Source of the DNA: an uncultured Clostridia bacterium
GTDB taxonomy: Bacteria; Bacillota; Clostridia; Christensenellales; Pumilibacteraceae
DNA: 23,795 bases
Direction of reading: 5' to 3'
Assembly (NCBI GenBank): GCA_947086925.1
Contig: CAMUAL010000028.1
Location: 1-23,795, forward strand
Below are positions 1 through 7,352 of the stretch, one piece after another. Below the pieces are notes generated by a model. The model did not search any database. It was given only the letters and a program-made list of their open reading frames with translations, and had not been told where the DNA came from. Position numbers and translations under genes: made by a program. Numbering within the stretch: the stretch's first letter is position 1; each line of letters begins with the position of its first letter.

Positions 1-58
1 GTGGCGGGTGCTTGACGGCGAGCGTAGCGAGCCGCTTGTTTTATCAAGCACCCGCCAC
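1..58. repeat. Palindromic intergenic repeat, copy 1
   Basis: The outer arms GTGGCGGGTGCTTGA (1-15) and TCAAGCACCCGCCAC (44-58) are perfect 15-bp inverted repeats. They enclose a GC-rich centre with its own short CGGC/GCCG pairing. A diverged second copy lies at 2299-2358, on the other side of the two-gene nuclease cassette, and the similarity continues into a following AGTG in both copies. There is no T-run after the stem, so a simple intrinsic terminator is less likely than a dispersed REP- or MITE-like palindromic element. Confidence 0.75.
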
Positions 59-89
59 AGTGCCATACAATCGTTTGTGCTATATTCGG

Positions 90-118
90 TTTACTTTTTT
101 AGATTAAAATGCTATTAT
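90..118 (+). promoter_or_regulatory. Putative sigma-A promoter of the nuclease cassette
   Basis: TTTACT (90-95) and TATTAT (113-118) are separated by 17 bp. Only 7 nt lie between the end of the -10 box and the ATG at 126, so transcription would start at or within a base or two of the start codon. This is an inference from spacing. Confidence 0.5.
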
Positions 119-125
119 ATATTAA

Positions 126-947
126 ATGGGTTTTATACGTAGGTTAGACAAAAAACATATTGCTGCTTTATATAACAATGAAAACAGCCGCATTTTTAAT
201 CTTTTGATGAACGACATAAAAAGCGGCTTTGTTTTCCCTGCTTTAAGAAAAGACGAGATATATTTCTATTATGACGGTGGTTGTTTGTACAAATTTGTAA
301 ACGGTTGCTTTGTGCGTGATATGGCGTATGAAAAATATACTTGTACGGTAAACTGTTTGTCCTCATATGAAACAGCCAAAAAACAAATTGAAAGCAAGTT
401 TACAAATACAAAAGGCAACGATAAAGAACGTCGTTTGTTAAACGCATTGTATTGTCATACATATTGCCGTGAAAAGGAACTGAATACCATCGTGCTTGAT
501 ATTGAAGTAAATCTCAACGGAAATACGGCGAGAGGAAAAAAGTGCGATTTGGTACTATACAACACGCAATCAAGTGAGTTAATGTTTGTAGAGGGTAAAG
601 TTTTTTGCGATAGGCGCGTAAACGTAAAACAAGGTTATATACCCGAAGTAATCGAACAAGTCAACGCTTATTCGGCGGCAATTGCGGAACAAAACGAAAC
701 AATAGTAAATCAGTATGAAAACTACATTGTAATTATCAATAGCCTTTTTGGAACAACATATAAAAAGCCGAAAAGACTTGTTCAAACGGCAAAATTGCTG
801 GTGTACGAAACGCCTTTATTGCTTACCGATAATAACAAATACAGCATTGACACCATAACTGCCGCGCTTGGGGAAAACAACGTGGTTTGGTTTAAGCAAA
901 ACGAAAGACCGTCAACCGACGAAATTTGGAATACTTTATGCAAGTAA
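126..947 (+). CDS. PD-(D/E)XK-like nuclease family protein, hypothetical
   Basis: The product is 273 residues, with no signal peptide or membrane segment. I do not recognise a named family. The middle of the protein has the layout of a PD-(D/E)XK nuclease core: an acidic strand near 122-128 (VLDIEVN), D141 in CDLVLYN, then FVEGKVF with E156 and K158 as the E-x-K pair, and a following helix with EVIEQVNAY (174-182) like the Q-x-x-x-Y helix of that superfamily. The N-terminal 100 residues have no recognisable domain. A TAA stop sits directly before the ATG, so no longer start exists, and no Shine-Dalgarno sequence is visible. Its last 10 bases overlap the next gene, implying translational coupling. 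Base composition is AT-richer than the rest of the window. The fold is inferred from motif spacing only; a non-nuclease role is possible. Confidence 0.6.
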   Translation: MGFIRRLDKKHIAALYNNENSRIFNLLMNDIKSGFVFPALRKDEIYFYYDGGCLYKFVNGCFVRDMAYEKYTCTVNCLSSYETAKKQIESKFTNTKGNDKERRLLNALYCHTYCREKELNTIVLDIEVNLNGNTARGKKCDLVLYNTQSSELMFVEGKVFCDRRVNVKQGYIPEVIEQVNAYSAAIAEQNETIVNQYENYIVIINSLFGTTYKKPKRLVQTAKLLVYETPLLLTDNNKYSIDTITAALGENNVVWFKQNERPSTDEIWNTLCK

Positions 948-2152
948 GAATTTATCGCGGAACACACCAAATCGGCGGATGCGTTACCGAAGTTAAAACG
1001 AATACTTCACGAATTATAATCGATATGGGCGAAGAATTGCCGTCGGCGATTAGAATGGAGCACTCGCCGCTTGAAATAGACGGAGTAACGAACGGAAAAC
1101 CCGATTGCAATGCCGTACTTATAACGCATTATCACGGCGACCACGTTGGAATGTTTGAAAGAATACTACCTCAAATTCCCGTTTATATGGGAAAAGTTGC
1201 CAAACAAATATTTGCAGTCGTACAAAGCACGTTAAAATCAAAACTTAATAAAGGCAATCCCGATAAAGTACGAACATTCAACGAGTATATTATCGGCAAG
1301 CCGTTAAGCTTCGGAGATATTAAAGTTACGCCTTTTACAATAGACCATTCCGCTTTTGACGCATATATGCTGCTAATCGAAGCGGACAGCAAAAAAATTT
1401 TGCATACGGGCGATTTTCGCATGCACGGCGCGAGAGGCGGTAAAATGCCCGCTGTATTTGAAAAATATTGCAAAGACATAGACGTACTTATTACGGAAGG
1501 CACAATGCTTTCTCGTACCGATGAAAAAGTTGTTACCGAACATGAACTCGGAGCGCAAGCCGATAAACTTTTGCGTAAAAATAAATATGTTTTTGCTCTA
1601 TGCAGTTCTACTAATATAGATACGATAGCCGAATTATATAATGCCGCATTAAAAACCGATAAACCGTTTATAATTTGCGAAAACGAGTTTCAAGGCGAAA
1701 TACTCAAAATCGTTACGCAAAATACAACTTCGTCGTTTTATGATTTTAATAGGCGCAAAATTTATGTTTACGGCAAAAATCTACACGGTCTAATGGCTGA
1801 AAAAGGTTTTTTCTTTTTAGGCAGAACAAATAATGTTACGCAAAAGGCGATTGCAAATTTTCCGAACAATTTGTTTATATATTCAATGTGGAACGGGTAT
1901 TTAGATAAAAGGCATCCTGCCTTTGACGAATACAAAAACGATTTTATAAATAGTGCGATACACGGCGGAAGTAAAATGGTTTATTTGCATACAAGCGGAC
2001 ACGCCGGCATTGACGAAATTAAAAAAGTTTGCGAAATAACAAATGCGAAAACGGTTATACCGATTCACAGCGAAAAGCCAGAAATGTTAAAAGAGTTAGG
2101 CATTAAGAGCAATATAGTAATTTTGCAAGACAATGAAATTTTAACAATATAG
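938..2152 (+). CDS. MBL-fold beta-CASP nuclease, RNase J-like
   Basis: The product is a 404-residue metallo-beta-lactamase-fold hydrolase. HYHGDH (64-69) is the zinc motif. H137 (IDHSAF) and D159 (HTGDF) complete the metal site. The second half carries beta-CASP-type features: E187 in LITEGT, HTSGHA (351-356) and the terminal PIHSE histidine (H377). These features are known from RNase J and CPSF-73-type nucleases, so an RNA- or DNA-cleaving role is the best guess. At 404 residues it lacks the C-terminal extension of full RNase J. ATG 938 is preferred because it matches the MQVRIYRGTHQIGG strand start; an in-frame TTG at 926 would add four residues. The start overlaps the stop of the nuclease-like gene by 10 nt, so the two are probably co-translated. 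A hairpin terminator follows at 2190-2229. Confidence 0.82.
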   Translation: MQVRIYRGTHQIGGCVTEVKTNTSRIIIDMGEELPSAIRMEHSPLEIDGVTNGKPDCNAVLITHYHGDHVGMFERILPQIPVYMGKVAKQIFAVVQSTLKSKLNKGNPDKVRTFNEYIIGKPLSFGDIKVTPFTIDHSAFDAYMLLIEADSKKILHTGDFRMHGARGGKMPAVFEKYCKDIDVLITEGTMLSRTDEKVVTEHELGAQADKLLRKNKYVFALCSSTNIDTIAELYNAALKTDKPFIICENEFQGEILKIVTQNTTSSFYDFNRRKIYVYGKNLHGLMAEKGFFFLGRTNNVTQKAIANFPNNLFIYSMWNGYLDKRHPAFDEYKNDFINSAIHGGSKMVYLHTSGHAGIDEIKKVCEITNAKTVIPIHSEKPEMLKELGIKSNIVILQDNEILTI

Positions 2153-2189
2153 AAAATTCGTTTTAGGTTACCGTCGCTCCGCCATTAGT

Positions 2190-2229
2190 GAAAAATACGA
2201 ACCTGCGCCAACGTGAGTTCGTATTTTTC
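2190..2229 (+). terminator. Intrinsic terminator after the nuclease cassette
   Basis: A perfect 13-bp stem is formed by 2190-2202 (GAAAAATACGAAC) and 2217-2229, with a 14-nt loop and a T-rich 3' arm continuing into CTTTG. It lies 37 bp after the stop of the beta-CASP gene. Confidence 0.75.
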
Positions 2230-2298
2230 TTTGTATGAAATATTGAGAGCTCATTTTTCGCTCGGCGTTGCGGTTATAGGTCATTCGGTATTTCGGTC

Positions 2299-2358
2299 GT
2301 GGCGGGTGCTTAACGGCGAGCGTCAGCGAACCGCTTGTAAAACAGACTCACCCGCCGC
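2299..2358. repeat. Palindromic intergenic repeat, copy 2
   Basis: This is a diverged copy of the 1-58 element in the same orientation. GTGGCGGGTGCTT is followed by an ACGGCGAGCGT centre and closed by CACCCGCCGC, giving a 10-bp outer stem with one G-T wobble. The 3' arm has lost the full complementarity seen in copy 1. The rest of the 2230-2391 gap shows no gene or other structure that I can support. Confidence 0.7.
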
Positions 2359-2391
2359 AGTGACAAAGTGAGTTTTTATGATGTCATATAG

Positions 2392-2420
2392 TTGAAATTT
2401 AAGTACGAATGTAATATAAT
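2392..2420 (+). promoter_or_regulatory. Sigma-A promoter upstream of the DUF4832 lipoprotein operon
   Basis: TTGAAA (2392-2397), a 17-bp spacer and a perfect TATAAT (2415-2420). The predicted start near 2427 leaves about 200 nt of untranslated leader before the ATG at 2625. In that leader (2421-2624) I see no clear gene, riboswitch or terminator. A weaker second promoter (TTGATT 2571, TAAAAA 2594) could give a shorter leader. Confidence 0.55.
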
Positions 2421-2624
2421 GAAAATATGTAATTTCCGGCAAATCGGTCAAAACCAATGGCACGGCATATCAATCCGCCCCACCCGTGCTTGACAAAAAA
2501 ACAAAAATGTCGCGGTTTTGCCGTATTGCCAATTATGCTCATGGCGTGGTCGCAGTCGGGCTTACTTTAATTGATTTATTTTAGTTTGTTAAATAAAAAT
2601 TCGGGTAAAAACAAAACAACTAAT

Positions 2625-4073
2625 ATGAAATTCGGAAAAAAATTTTTAATGTCGGCGGCAATAATAGCCGTGCTGTTTTGTATGTTTATGTCGGCTTGCG
2701 ATAGCAATTCGAATCGCGGAAACGGAAATTCTGCCGACAATACGGTTAATGAGCTTGTAAGTCACCGTCAGCAGTTAAACTACAACGAAAGCACCGCCGT
2801 AATTAACAATCCCGACCAAGGCTTTTACATTCCGATTTCCGTAAACGTAACCGAGAGCGGCGCGGTGTTCGGCGAAAATGCGATAACGGATTCCACGCAA
2901 CTTTATCATTTGCGTATAGACATAAGCGCGTTTTCGAATGCGACAAGCGGCAACGGCGACAAGGAACTTACAAAAGCCGCGCTCGACGGCATCGAAAACG
3001 TATTAAAGTATTTACGCGAACGCGACAAGAACGCGATTGTGCGGTTTGCCTACGACCCGAAGTACGGCGGGAGCGCAAACAAAGAACCGAGTTTGCAAAC
3101 CATGCTTAAACATATCGAACAGATTTGTCCGATTATAAACCGCTACGAAAACACGGTTACGGCGTTAGAAGCGGGGCTTATAGGACCGTGGGGAGAAATG
3201 CACACGAGCGCTGTTGCCACCTCTTACAACATAACGGAAATAATAAAAGCGTATCTTAACGGCACAAACAGCGTTCCACTGCTTGTCAGAACGCCTAAAA
3301 TGATTTACGATTATCTCGGCATTACCGTAAACGATATTTCGGGATACGCAATAGACGAATCGAGCGAGGCGTATAGGCTCGGAATTTACAACGACGGCTA
3401 TCTCGGCTCCGAAACCGATTTGGGAACTTATACCGACAGACAAAAAGAAATTGAATTTTTAAGCACGCAAACGGCGCATTTGCCGTACGGCGGCGAAGTA
3501 GTTATACCGAGCAGCAATTTGCACGATATAGACAAATGCCTACCCGAAATGTTCGAGCTTAATTTAAGCTACCTCAACGAGCAATGGAACAACTTTGTTA
3601 TAAATAAGTGGAAATCCGCATATTACACCAATGAGTGCGGCAACGATGAATTATATTACGACGAAACCGCTTTTAACTACATAAAAAATCATTTCGGATA
3701 CAGGTTTGTTTTAAAAGATTCGGTATTCGAATACGCCGAGAGAATTGACGAATTGCAAATCGGACTGACTCTTAATAACGCGGGATTCGGCAATTCGAAC
3801 CGCACAAAGCTTGCGAAAATAATTTTTGCGGACATGAACGGAAACATTGTTGCGGAACAAAGCGTAACCCCGTTTACGGGAGACGAAAACTACGAATGTT
3901 CGCTTAATGTAAATCTGCCGAACGGCGATTACGACGTTTACTTGCGCATTTACGGCGAGGAGTTTGACGGAACTCCTTTGTATTGCTTGCGGTTTGCAAA
4001 CGACGGCTTGTGGAACGCCGCGCTTAAAGCAAACAAAATAGGCAGTTTGAAAATAACCGAGCTATTCGATTAA
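2625..4073 (+). CDS. Lipoprotein with DUF4874/DUF4832-type domains
   Basis: The product is 482 residues. The N-terminus is a lipoprotein signal peptide (basic MKFGKK, hydrophobic core 8-22, then M-S-A-C with Cys25 as lipidation site), so the protein should sit on the outer face of the membrane. Residues about 50-290 resemble the DUF4874 N-terminal region (NNPDQGFY; GLIGPWGEMHTS near 185-195). Residues about 300-480 resemble DUF4832 (NLSYLNEQWN, then a beta-rich C-terminal sandwich). Members of these families often sit among carbohydrate-active genes and look like barrel-type glycan proteins, but I know of no established activity. ATG 2625 was chosen because it puts the signal peptide at the N-terminus; a TTG at 2571 is less plausible. 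No clear Shine-Dalgarno sequence is seen. It is followed by the TfoX-domain gene after 34 nt. Confidence 0.75.
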   Translation: MKFGKKFLMSAAIIAVLFCMFMSACDSNSNRGNGNSADNTVNELVSHRQQLNYNESTAVINNPDQGFYIPISVNVTESGAVFGENAITDSTQLYHLRIDISAFSNATSGNGDKELTKAALDGIENVLKYLRERDKNAIVRFAYDPKYGGSANKEPSLQTMLKHIEQICPIINRYENTVTALEAGLIGPWGEMHTSAVATSYNITEIIKAYLNGTNSVPLLVRTPKMIYDYLGITVNDISGYAIDESSEAYRLGIYNDGYLGSETDLGTYTDRQKEIEFLSTQTAHLPYGGEVVIPSSNLHDIDKCLPEMFELNLSYLNEQWNNFVINKWKSAYYTNECGNDELYYDETAFNYIKNHFGYRFVLKDSVFEYAERIDELQIGLTLNNAGFGNSNRTKLAKIIFADMNGNIVAEQSVTPFTGDENYECSLNVNLPNGDYDVYLRIYGEEFDGTPLYCLRFANDGLWNAALKANKIGSLKITELFD

Positions 4074-4107
4074 GAATAAAAATATTGAAAATTCAAGGAT
4101 AAATATT

Positions 4108-4428
4108 ATGGCTACAACCGTCGATTTTATAGAATTCGTGTGCGAGCAGATTCGCGGTGACTTTGCGGTGCGATACAAAAAAATGTTCGGCGAGTACATG
4201 GTTTACGCAAACGATAAACCCATACTTTTGGTTTGCGATAATTGCGTATACGTTAAAAAACTTCCGCAAGTCGAAAGCTTGCTTTCGGGCGCCGAAACGG
4301 GTATTCCGTACGCCGGCTCGAAAGAACATTATATTCTCGATATAGAAAACTCCGAACTCGTAAACAGCGTTATACCCGTTTTGGAAAGCATTACCCCACT
4401 GCCCAAAAAGAAACGGAAAACCATGTGA
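4108..4428 (+). CDS. TfoX/Sxy N-terminal-domain family protein
   Basis: A 106-residue single-domain protein matching the TfoX N-terminal domain: an N-terminal helix (TVDFIEFVCEQI), the RYKKMFGEYMVYANDKP strand pair, and a later IPYAGSKEHYILD segment. The family name comes from the Sxy/TfoX competence regulators of gammaproteobacteria. Stand-alone N-terminal-domain proteins are common in Bacillota and have no proven role. AAGGAT lies 7-8 nt before the ATG. The C-terminus is basic (KKKRKTM). The stop overlaps the next start (TGATG), so it is in an operon with both neighbours. Confidence 0.8.
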   Translation: MATTVDFIEFVCEQIRGDFAVRYKKMFGEYMVYANDKPILLVCDNCVYVKKLPQVESLLSGAETGIPYAGSKEHYILDIENSELVNSVIPVLESITPLPKKKRKTM

Positions 4429-4973
4429 TGAAAACGGAAACTTACAACAAGTTAAAAATCGCGCTTGCCGTAATATGCTTTTTGATTGCGGCTATGTTTG
4501 TCGCCTACGCCGTGATTTTTATATATAACGCGGTTCGGGTTATATTCGCCACGGAAGGCGCGAATTACGGCGAATACGACTACGGCGTATTATTGATATT
4601 TTATGTTGTCATTAAGCCTTTATCGAAAATAGCAACCGCAGTTTGTTGCGCATGGTTCATATTCGTAATTGTTATTTATCTGTTAGACGGAATTTCTTTC
4701 ATAAAAAAGCAATCGGAATATACGGAGTTTAAAAGCAGAAAGCGGTCGCTCAGGCTTTCGTTTGTGTTTTCGGTGATTCACTTGATTCCGTTATCGATAG
4801 TTTTTATTTGCGGATTCGGAAGGGTTATAAAGCACGGACCGGAACATGAACTGTTTGCGTTTTTGGTATTCGGACTGCTCCCCACCATACTTTTTACGGC
4901 GTGCATAGTTATAAACCGACTTATGTTAAACGCGGCAAAACAAGAGGAGAACGCGCGCATTTCACAGCCTTAA
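4428..4973 (+). CDS. Small integral membrane protein, unknown function
   Basis: The product is 181 residues and I do not recognise the family. Hydrophobic segments lie near residues 9-36, 52-64 and 67-93 (possibly one long hairpin), 109-130 and 141-163, giving four or five membrane spans. A basic cytoplasmic-type loop (KKQSEYTEFKSRKRSLR, about 93-109) separates the second and third groups. ATG 4428 shares a base with the TGA of the TfoX-domain gene; a GTG one codon earlier is less likely. It is the last gene before a bidirectional hairpin terminator. Confidence 0.65.
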   Translation: MKTETYNKLKIALAVICFLIAAMFVAYAVIFIYNAVRVIFATEGANYGEYDYGVLLIFYVVIKPLSKIATAVCCAWFIFVIVIYLLDGISFIKKQSEYTEFKSRKRSLRLSFVFSVIHLIPLSIVFICGFGRVIKHGPEHELFAFLVFGLLPTILFTACIVINRLMLNAAKQEENARISQP

Positions 4974-5029
4974 CGGGCATTTACGCGCATTTGGCTTTTG
5001 CAGTCGATAAAGAACTCGGAGCAAATAAA

Positions 5030-5072
5030 AAACGCGTCTTTACCGCTTTTCAGGGCGTTTAAAGACGCGTTT
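5030..5072. terminator. Bidirectional hairpin terminator between convergent genes
   Basis: A perfect 13-bp stem is formed by 5030-5042 (AAACGCGTCTTTA) and 5060-5072, with a 17-nt loop. An A-tract on the left and T-rich bases on the right allow it to stop transcripts in both directions, serving the + strand membrane-protein operon and the - strand AmaP-like gene. Confidence 0.75.
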
Positions 5073-5094
5073 GTCTGTTATGCGATTATTTATA

Positions 5095-5763
5095 TTACTC
5101 GTTTGTTTCGTTCGATTGATATTCGGGCGTAGCCGCTTCATGCTCGGGAGTTTCTTCGTTTTCGGGCAATGCGGAAACGCTTTCCGCTACGGGCGCAACC
5201 GATTCGGAATCGCTCTCGACAATAGCGTCGAGTGCAGAAGTGTCGGGGGTGAATTTTTTATCGAGCTTGTCTATTTCGAAGTTCACCGCACCCAAAGCAA
5301 GCCCGAGCGTTTTTAAAAAGTTATCGGTTATAAGTGCGCGCAGTTTGTTTACCGCTTTACCGATAGCATCTGCGCTTACCCCGATATACAGAGTTGCCAC
5401 AACCTCTTGCTTTTCGTCGATATGAAGTTTTACTTTGCGAATCTTAACTTCGGTAACTTGCTCGGCGCAACCTTTTACTATGTTGTTTACAACCTTCGCA
5501 CTCGCGCGTGTAGCTCCGCCCGCGTCGAAAAACAGCAGTACGCGTTTTATATTCGCACGAGCCGAAAACGCGCAGTACAGCAAGTATGCTGACAGCACCG
5601 CAAATACAGCAATGAGCACCGAGAACAGTACGCACGTAATTTTATTGTCTTGCAAATCGTTCTGACTCACCGCCCCCGACATACACAGAATCAAGGTAAG
5701 CGCAAAAATCAAAGCTATGCAAATCTGCGCGACTAACGCGACTTTTTCGGATATTCTTTTCAT
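5095..5763 (-). CDS. amaP: Alkaline-shock membrane anchor AmaP-like protein
   Basis: The product is 222 residues. Two membrane helices lie near 8-30 and 43-66, followed by a domain at about 70-170 resembling the Asp23/Gls24 fold (SAKVVNNIVKGCAEQ, then VKLHIDEKQEVVATLYIGV). The tail after about 180 is acidic and low-complexity. This is the architecture of AmaP, the membrane anchor of Asp23 in Gram-positive bacteria, linked to cell-envelope stress. The usual partner Asp23 is not next to it here. GGAGG lies 6-7 nt before the ATG. It stands alone, downstream of the aminopeptidase, with its own probable -10 box. The gene symbol is by analogy. Confidence 0.78.
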   Translation of the reverse strand: MKRISEKVALVAQICIALIFALTLILCMSGAVSQNDLQDNKITCVLFSVLIAVFAVLSAYLLYCAFSARANIKRVLLFFDAGGATRASAKVVNNIVKGCAEQVTEVKIRKVKLHIDEKQEVVATLYIGVSADAIGKAVNKLRALITDNFLKTLGLALGAVNFEIDKLDKKFTPDTSALDAIVESDSESVAPVAESVSALPENEETPEHEAATPEYQSNETNE

Positions 5764-5810
5764 TAAAACCTCCGTTTGCTCTTTTTGTCGTATTTGTTGA
5801 CCGTTATCCT

Positions 5811-5816
5811 ATTATA
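5811..5816 (-). promoter_or_regulatory. Possible -10 box for the AmaP-like gene
   Basis: On the - strand a perfect TATAAT is read from 5816 to 5811, about 48 nt before the ATG. The matching -35 (GTTTTA or TTTTAA, 17-18 bp upstream) is poor, so the assignment is weak. Confidence 0.35.
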
Positions 5817-5839
5817 TCCATTAAACGCTTAAATTAAAA

Positions 5840-7243
5840 CTATTTTATAAACGCCAAAAACGCTTTGTAGTTGCTGTATAGGTCTGCTTTTGAAATAACT
5901 TCGTACGGCGAGTGCATCGAAATTACGGGAACACCCAAATCGACGGTATCTATGTTAAGTTTTGCAACGAATTTGGCAACCGTTCCGCCGCCGCCTTGGT
6001 CTACCTTGCCGAGTTCGGCAGTCTGCCACACAACTCCCGACTCCGTAAACATGCGGCGTACTTCACCCACAAATTCCGCGTCGGCGTCGGACGAGCCGCT
6101 TTTACCGCGCGCGCCCGTAAACTTGTTCATGCAAGTTCCGCACGAAAGCATTGCCGCATTCGCCTTTTCGTACACCTCGGAAAAGTTGGGGTCGAAAGCC
6201 GCGGTTACGTCGGACGAAAGGCATTTGGAAACCGCGCGCACCTTGCGATAATTCGCGCCCAAAGCAAGCGAAATTTCTTCCATTAAATCTTCGTAAACCT
6301 TACACTGAATACCCGTTGTGCCCTCGCTTCCTATTTCCTCTTTATCAACAAGCATGGAGATTACCGTATGCGGACTGTCGTTATCGAGTATCGCGGTAAG
6401 AGCGGGATACGCGCAAACTCTGTCGTCATGTCCGTATGCGCCTATGAGCGCGCGGTCGAAACCTATGTCGCGCGCCTTAAACGCGGGAACAGCCGAAAAC
6501 TCCGCCGACAAAAAGTCCTCCTCGCACATACCGTATTTTTCGTTGAGTATGCTGAGAACGGTTAGCTTAATGCGATTATTTACCGAGTCGTCCGCGTAAG
6601 GCAAGCCGCCCGCTACTATATTAAGCTGTTCGCCTTCTATAACCTTTCCCGCCGACTTGCTCATTTGGTCGCCGCCCAAGTGCGGAAGAAGGTCGTTAAT
6701 GTAAAACACGGGGTCTTGCTCCGATTCTCCTACGCATATATCCTTTTTGGTACCGTCGGACAATACCACCGTGCCGTGAAGGGCAAGCGGAATAGCCGTC
6801 CACTGATACTTTTTGATTCCTCCGTAATAGTGAGTTTTTAAAAAGCACATACCGCCTTCTTCGTATAAAGGATTCTGCTTAATATCCACGCGGGGCGCGT
6901 CGATATGCGACGCGATTATACGGAAACCGTCGGTTTCGAGATTGTTCTTGCCTATACGGAACAGCACAATGCTTTTATTGCGGTTTATGTAATAACGCTT
7001 GTCGCCCGCTTTAAGCTTGTCGCCGAGTTTGTATTCGGTAAAGCCCTTCTTTTTTGCGGCGGCTACCGAATAGGCGCACGCTTCGCGCTCGGTTTTGCTT
7101 GCGTCGATAAATGCTTTGTATCTCTCTCCGTAGTCGAATATCTCTTTGCGCTCGGCTTCGGTTGCGAGTTCGAAATAATTTTTCTTCTTATAGGCAAGCT
7201 TATCCATTAAAAGCTGACCTGCGGATTTTTCGTCTTTTTTCAT
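5840..7243 (-). CDS. M18 family aminopeptidase, ApeA-like
   Basis: The product is a 467-residue zinc aminopeptidase of peptidase family M18, of the usual length for the family. Visible metal and catalytic motifs are ASHIDAPR (111-118, with H113 and the catalytic-type D115), GHDDR (271-275), DKEEIGSEG (300-308, with the general-base glutamate pair) and the C-terminal MHSPYEV histidine. The family removes N-terminal amino acids from peptides in the cytoplasm, and no signal peptide is present. GGAGG precedes the ATG, and a near-ideal promoter lies at 7275-7303, so it is a separate transcription unit from the upstream gluQ. Confidence 0.93.
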   Translation of the reverse strand: MKKDEKSAGQLLMDKLAYKKKNYFELATEAERKEIFDYGERYKAFIDASKTEREACAYSVAAAKKKGFTEYKLGDKLKAGDKRYYINRNKSIVLFRIGKNNLETDGFRIIASHIDAPRVDIKQNPLYEEGGMCFLKTHYYGGIKKYQWTAIPLALHGTVVLSDGTKKDICVGESEQDPVFYINDLLPHLGGDQMSKSAGKVIEGEQLNIVAGGLPYADDSVNNRIKLTVLSILNEKYGMCEEDFLSAEFSAVPAFKARDIGFDRALIGAYGHDDRVCAYPALTAILDNDSPHTVISMLVDKEEIGSEGTTGIQCKVYEDLMEEISLALGANYRKVRAVSKCLSSDVTAAFDPNFSEVYEKANAAMLSCGTCMNKFTGARGKSGSSDADAEFVGEVRRMFTESGVVWQTAELGKVDQGGGGTVAKFVAKLNIDTVDLGVPVISMHSPYEVISKADLYSNYKAFLAFIK

Positions 7244-7274
7244 ATATGTAACCTCCGAAAATTTTTACGCAATT

Positions 7275-7303
7275 ATTATACCACCGAATTGTTTATATGT
7301 CAA
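7275..7303 (-). promoter_or_regulatory. Sigma-A promoter of the M18 aminopeptidase gene
   Basis: Read on the - strand: perfect TTGACA (7303-7298), 17-bp spacer, perfect TATAAT (7280-7275). It leaves about a 25-nt leader carrying the GGAGG ribosome site, which indicates high constitutive expression. Confidence 0.88.
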
Positions 7304-7352
7304 ACCGCATTTTACTCGTGCGGCAATACGTTAAACGTCAAGCTTCGCTCGG

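Noticed and set aside
1..58. Reading the first palindrome as the terminator of an unseen upstream gene
   Set aside because: There is no T-tract after the stem, and a second similar copy exists at 2299, which fits a dispersed repeat better.
926..937. TTG at 926 as the start of the beta-CASP gene
   Set aside because: ATG 938 fits the protein family start better, and neither has a strong ribosome site. The extra four residues add nothing recognisable.
2419..2493. Short open frame of about 25 codons in the leader of the DUF4832 gene
   Set aside because: Its ATG overlaps the -10 box of the promoter, so it would not be transcribed, and it has no ribosome site.
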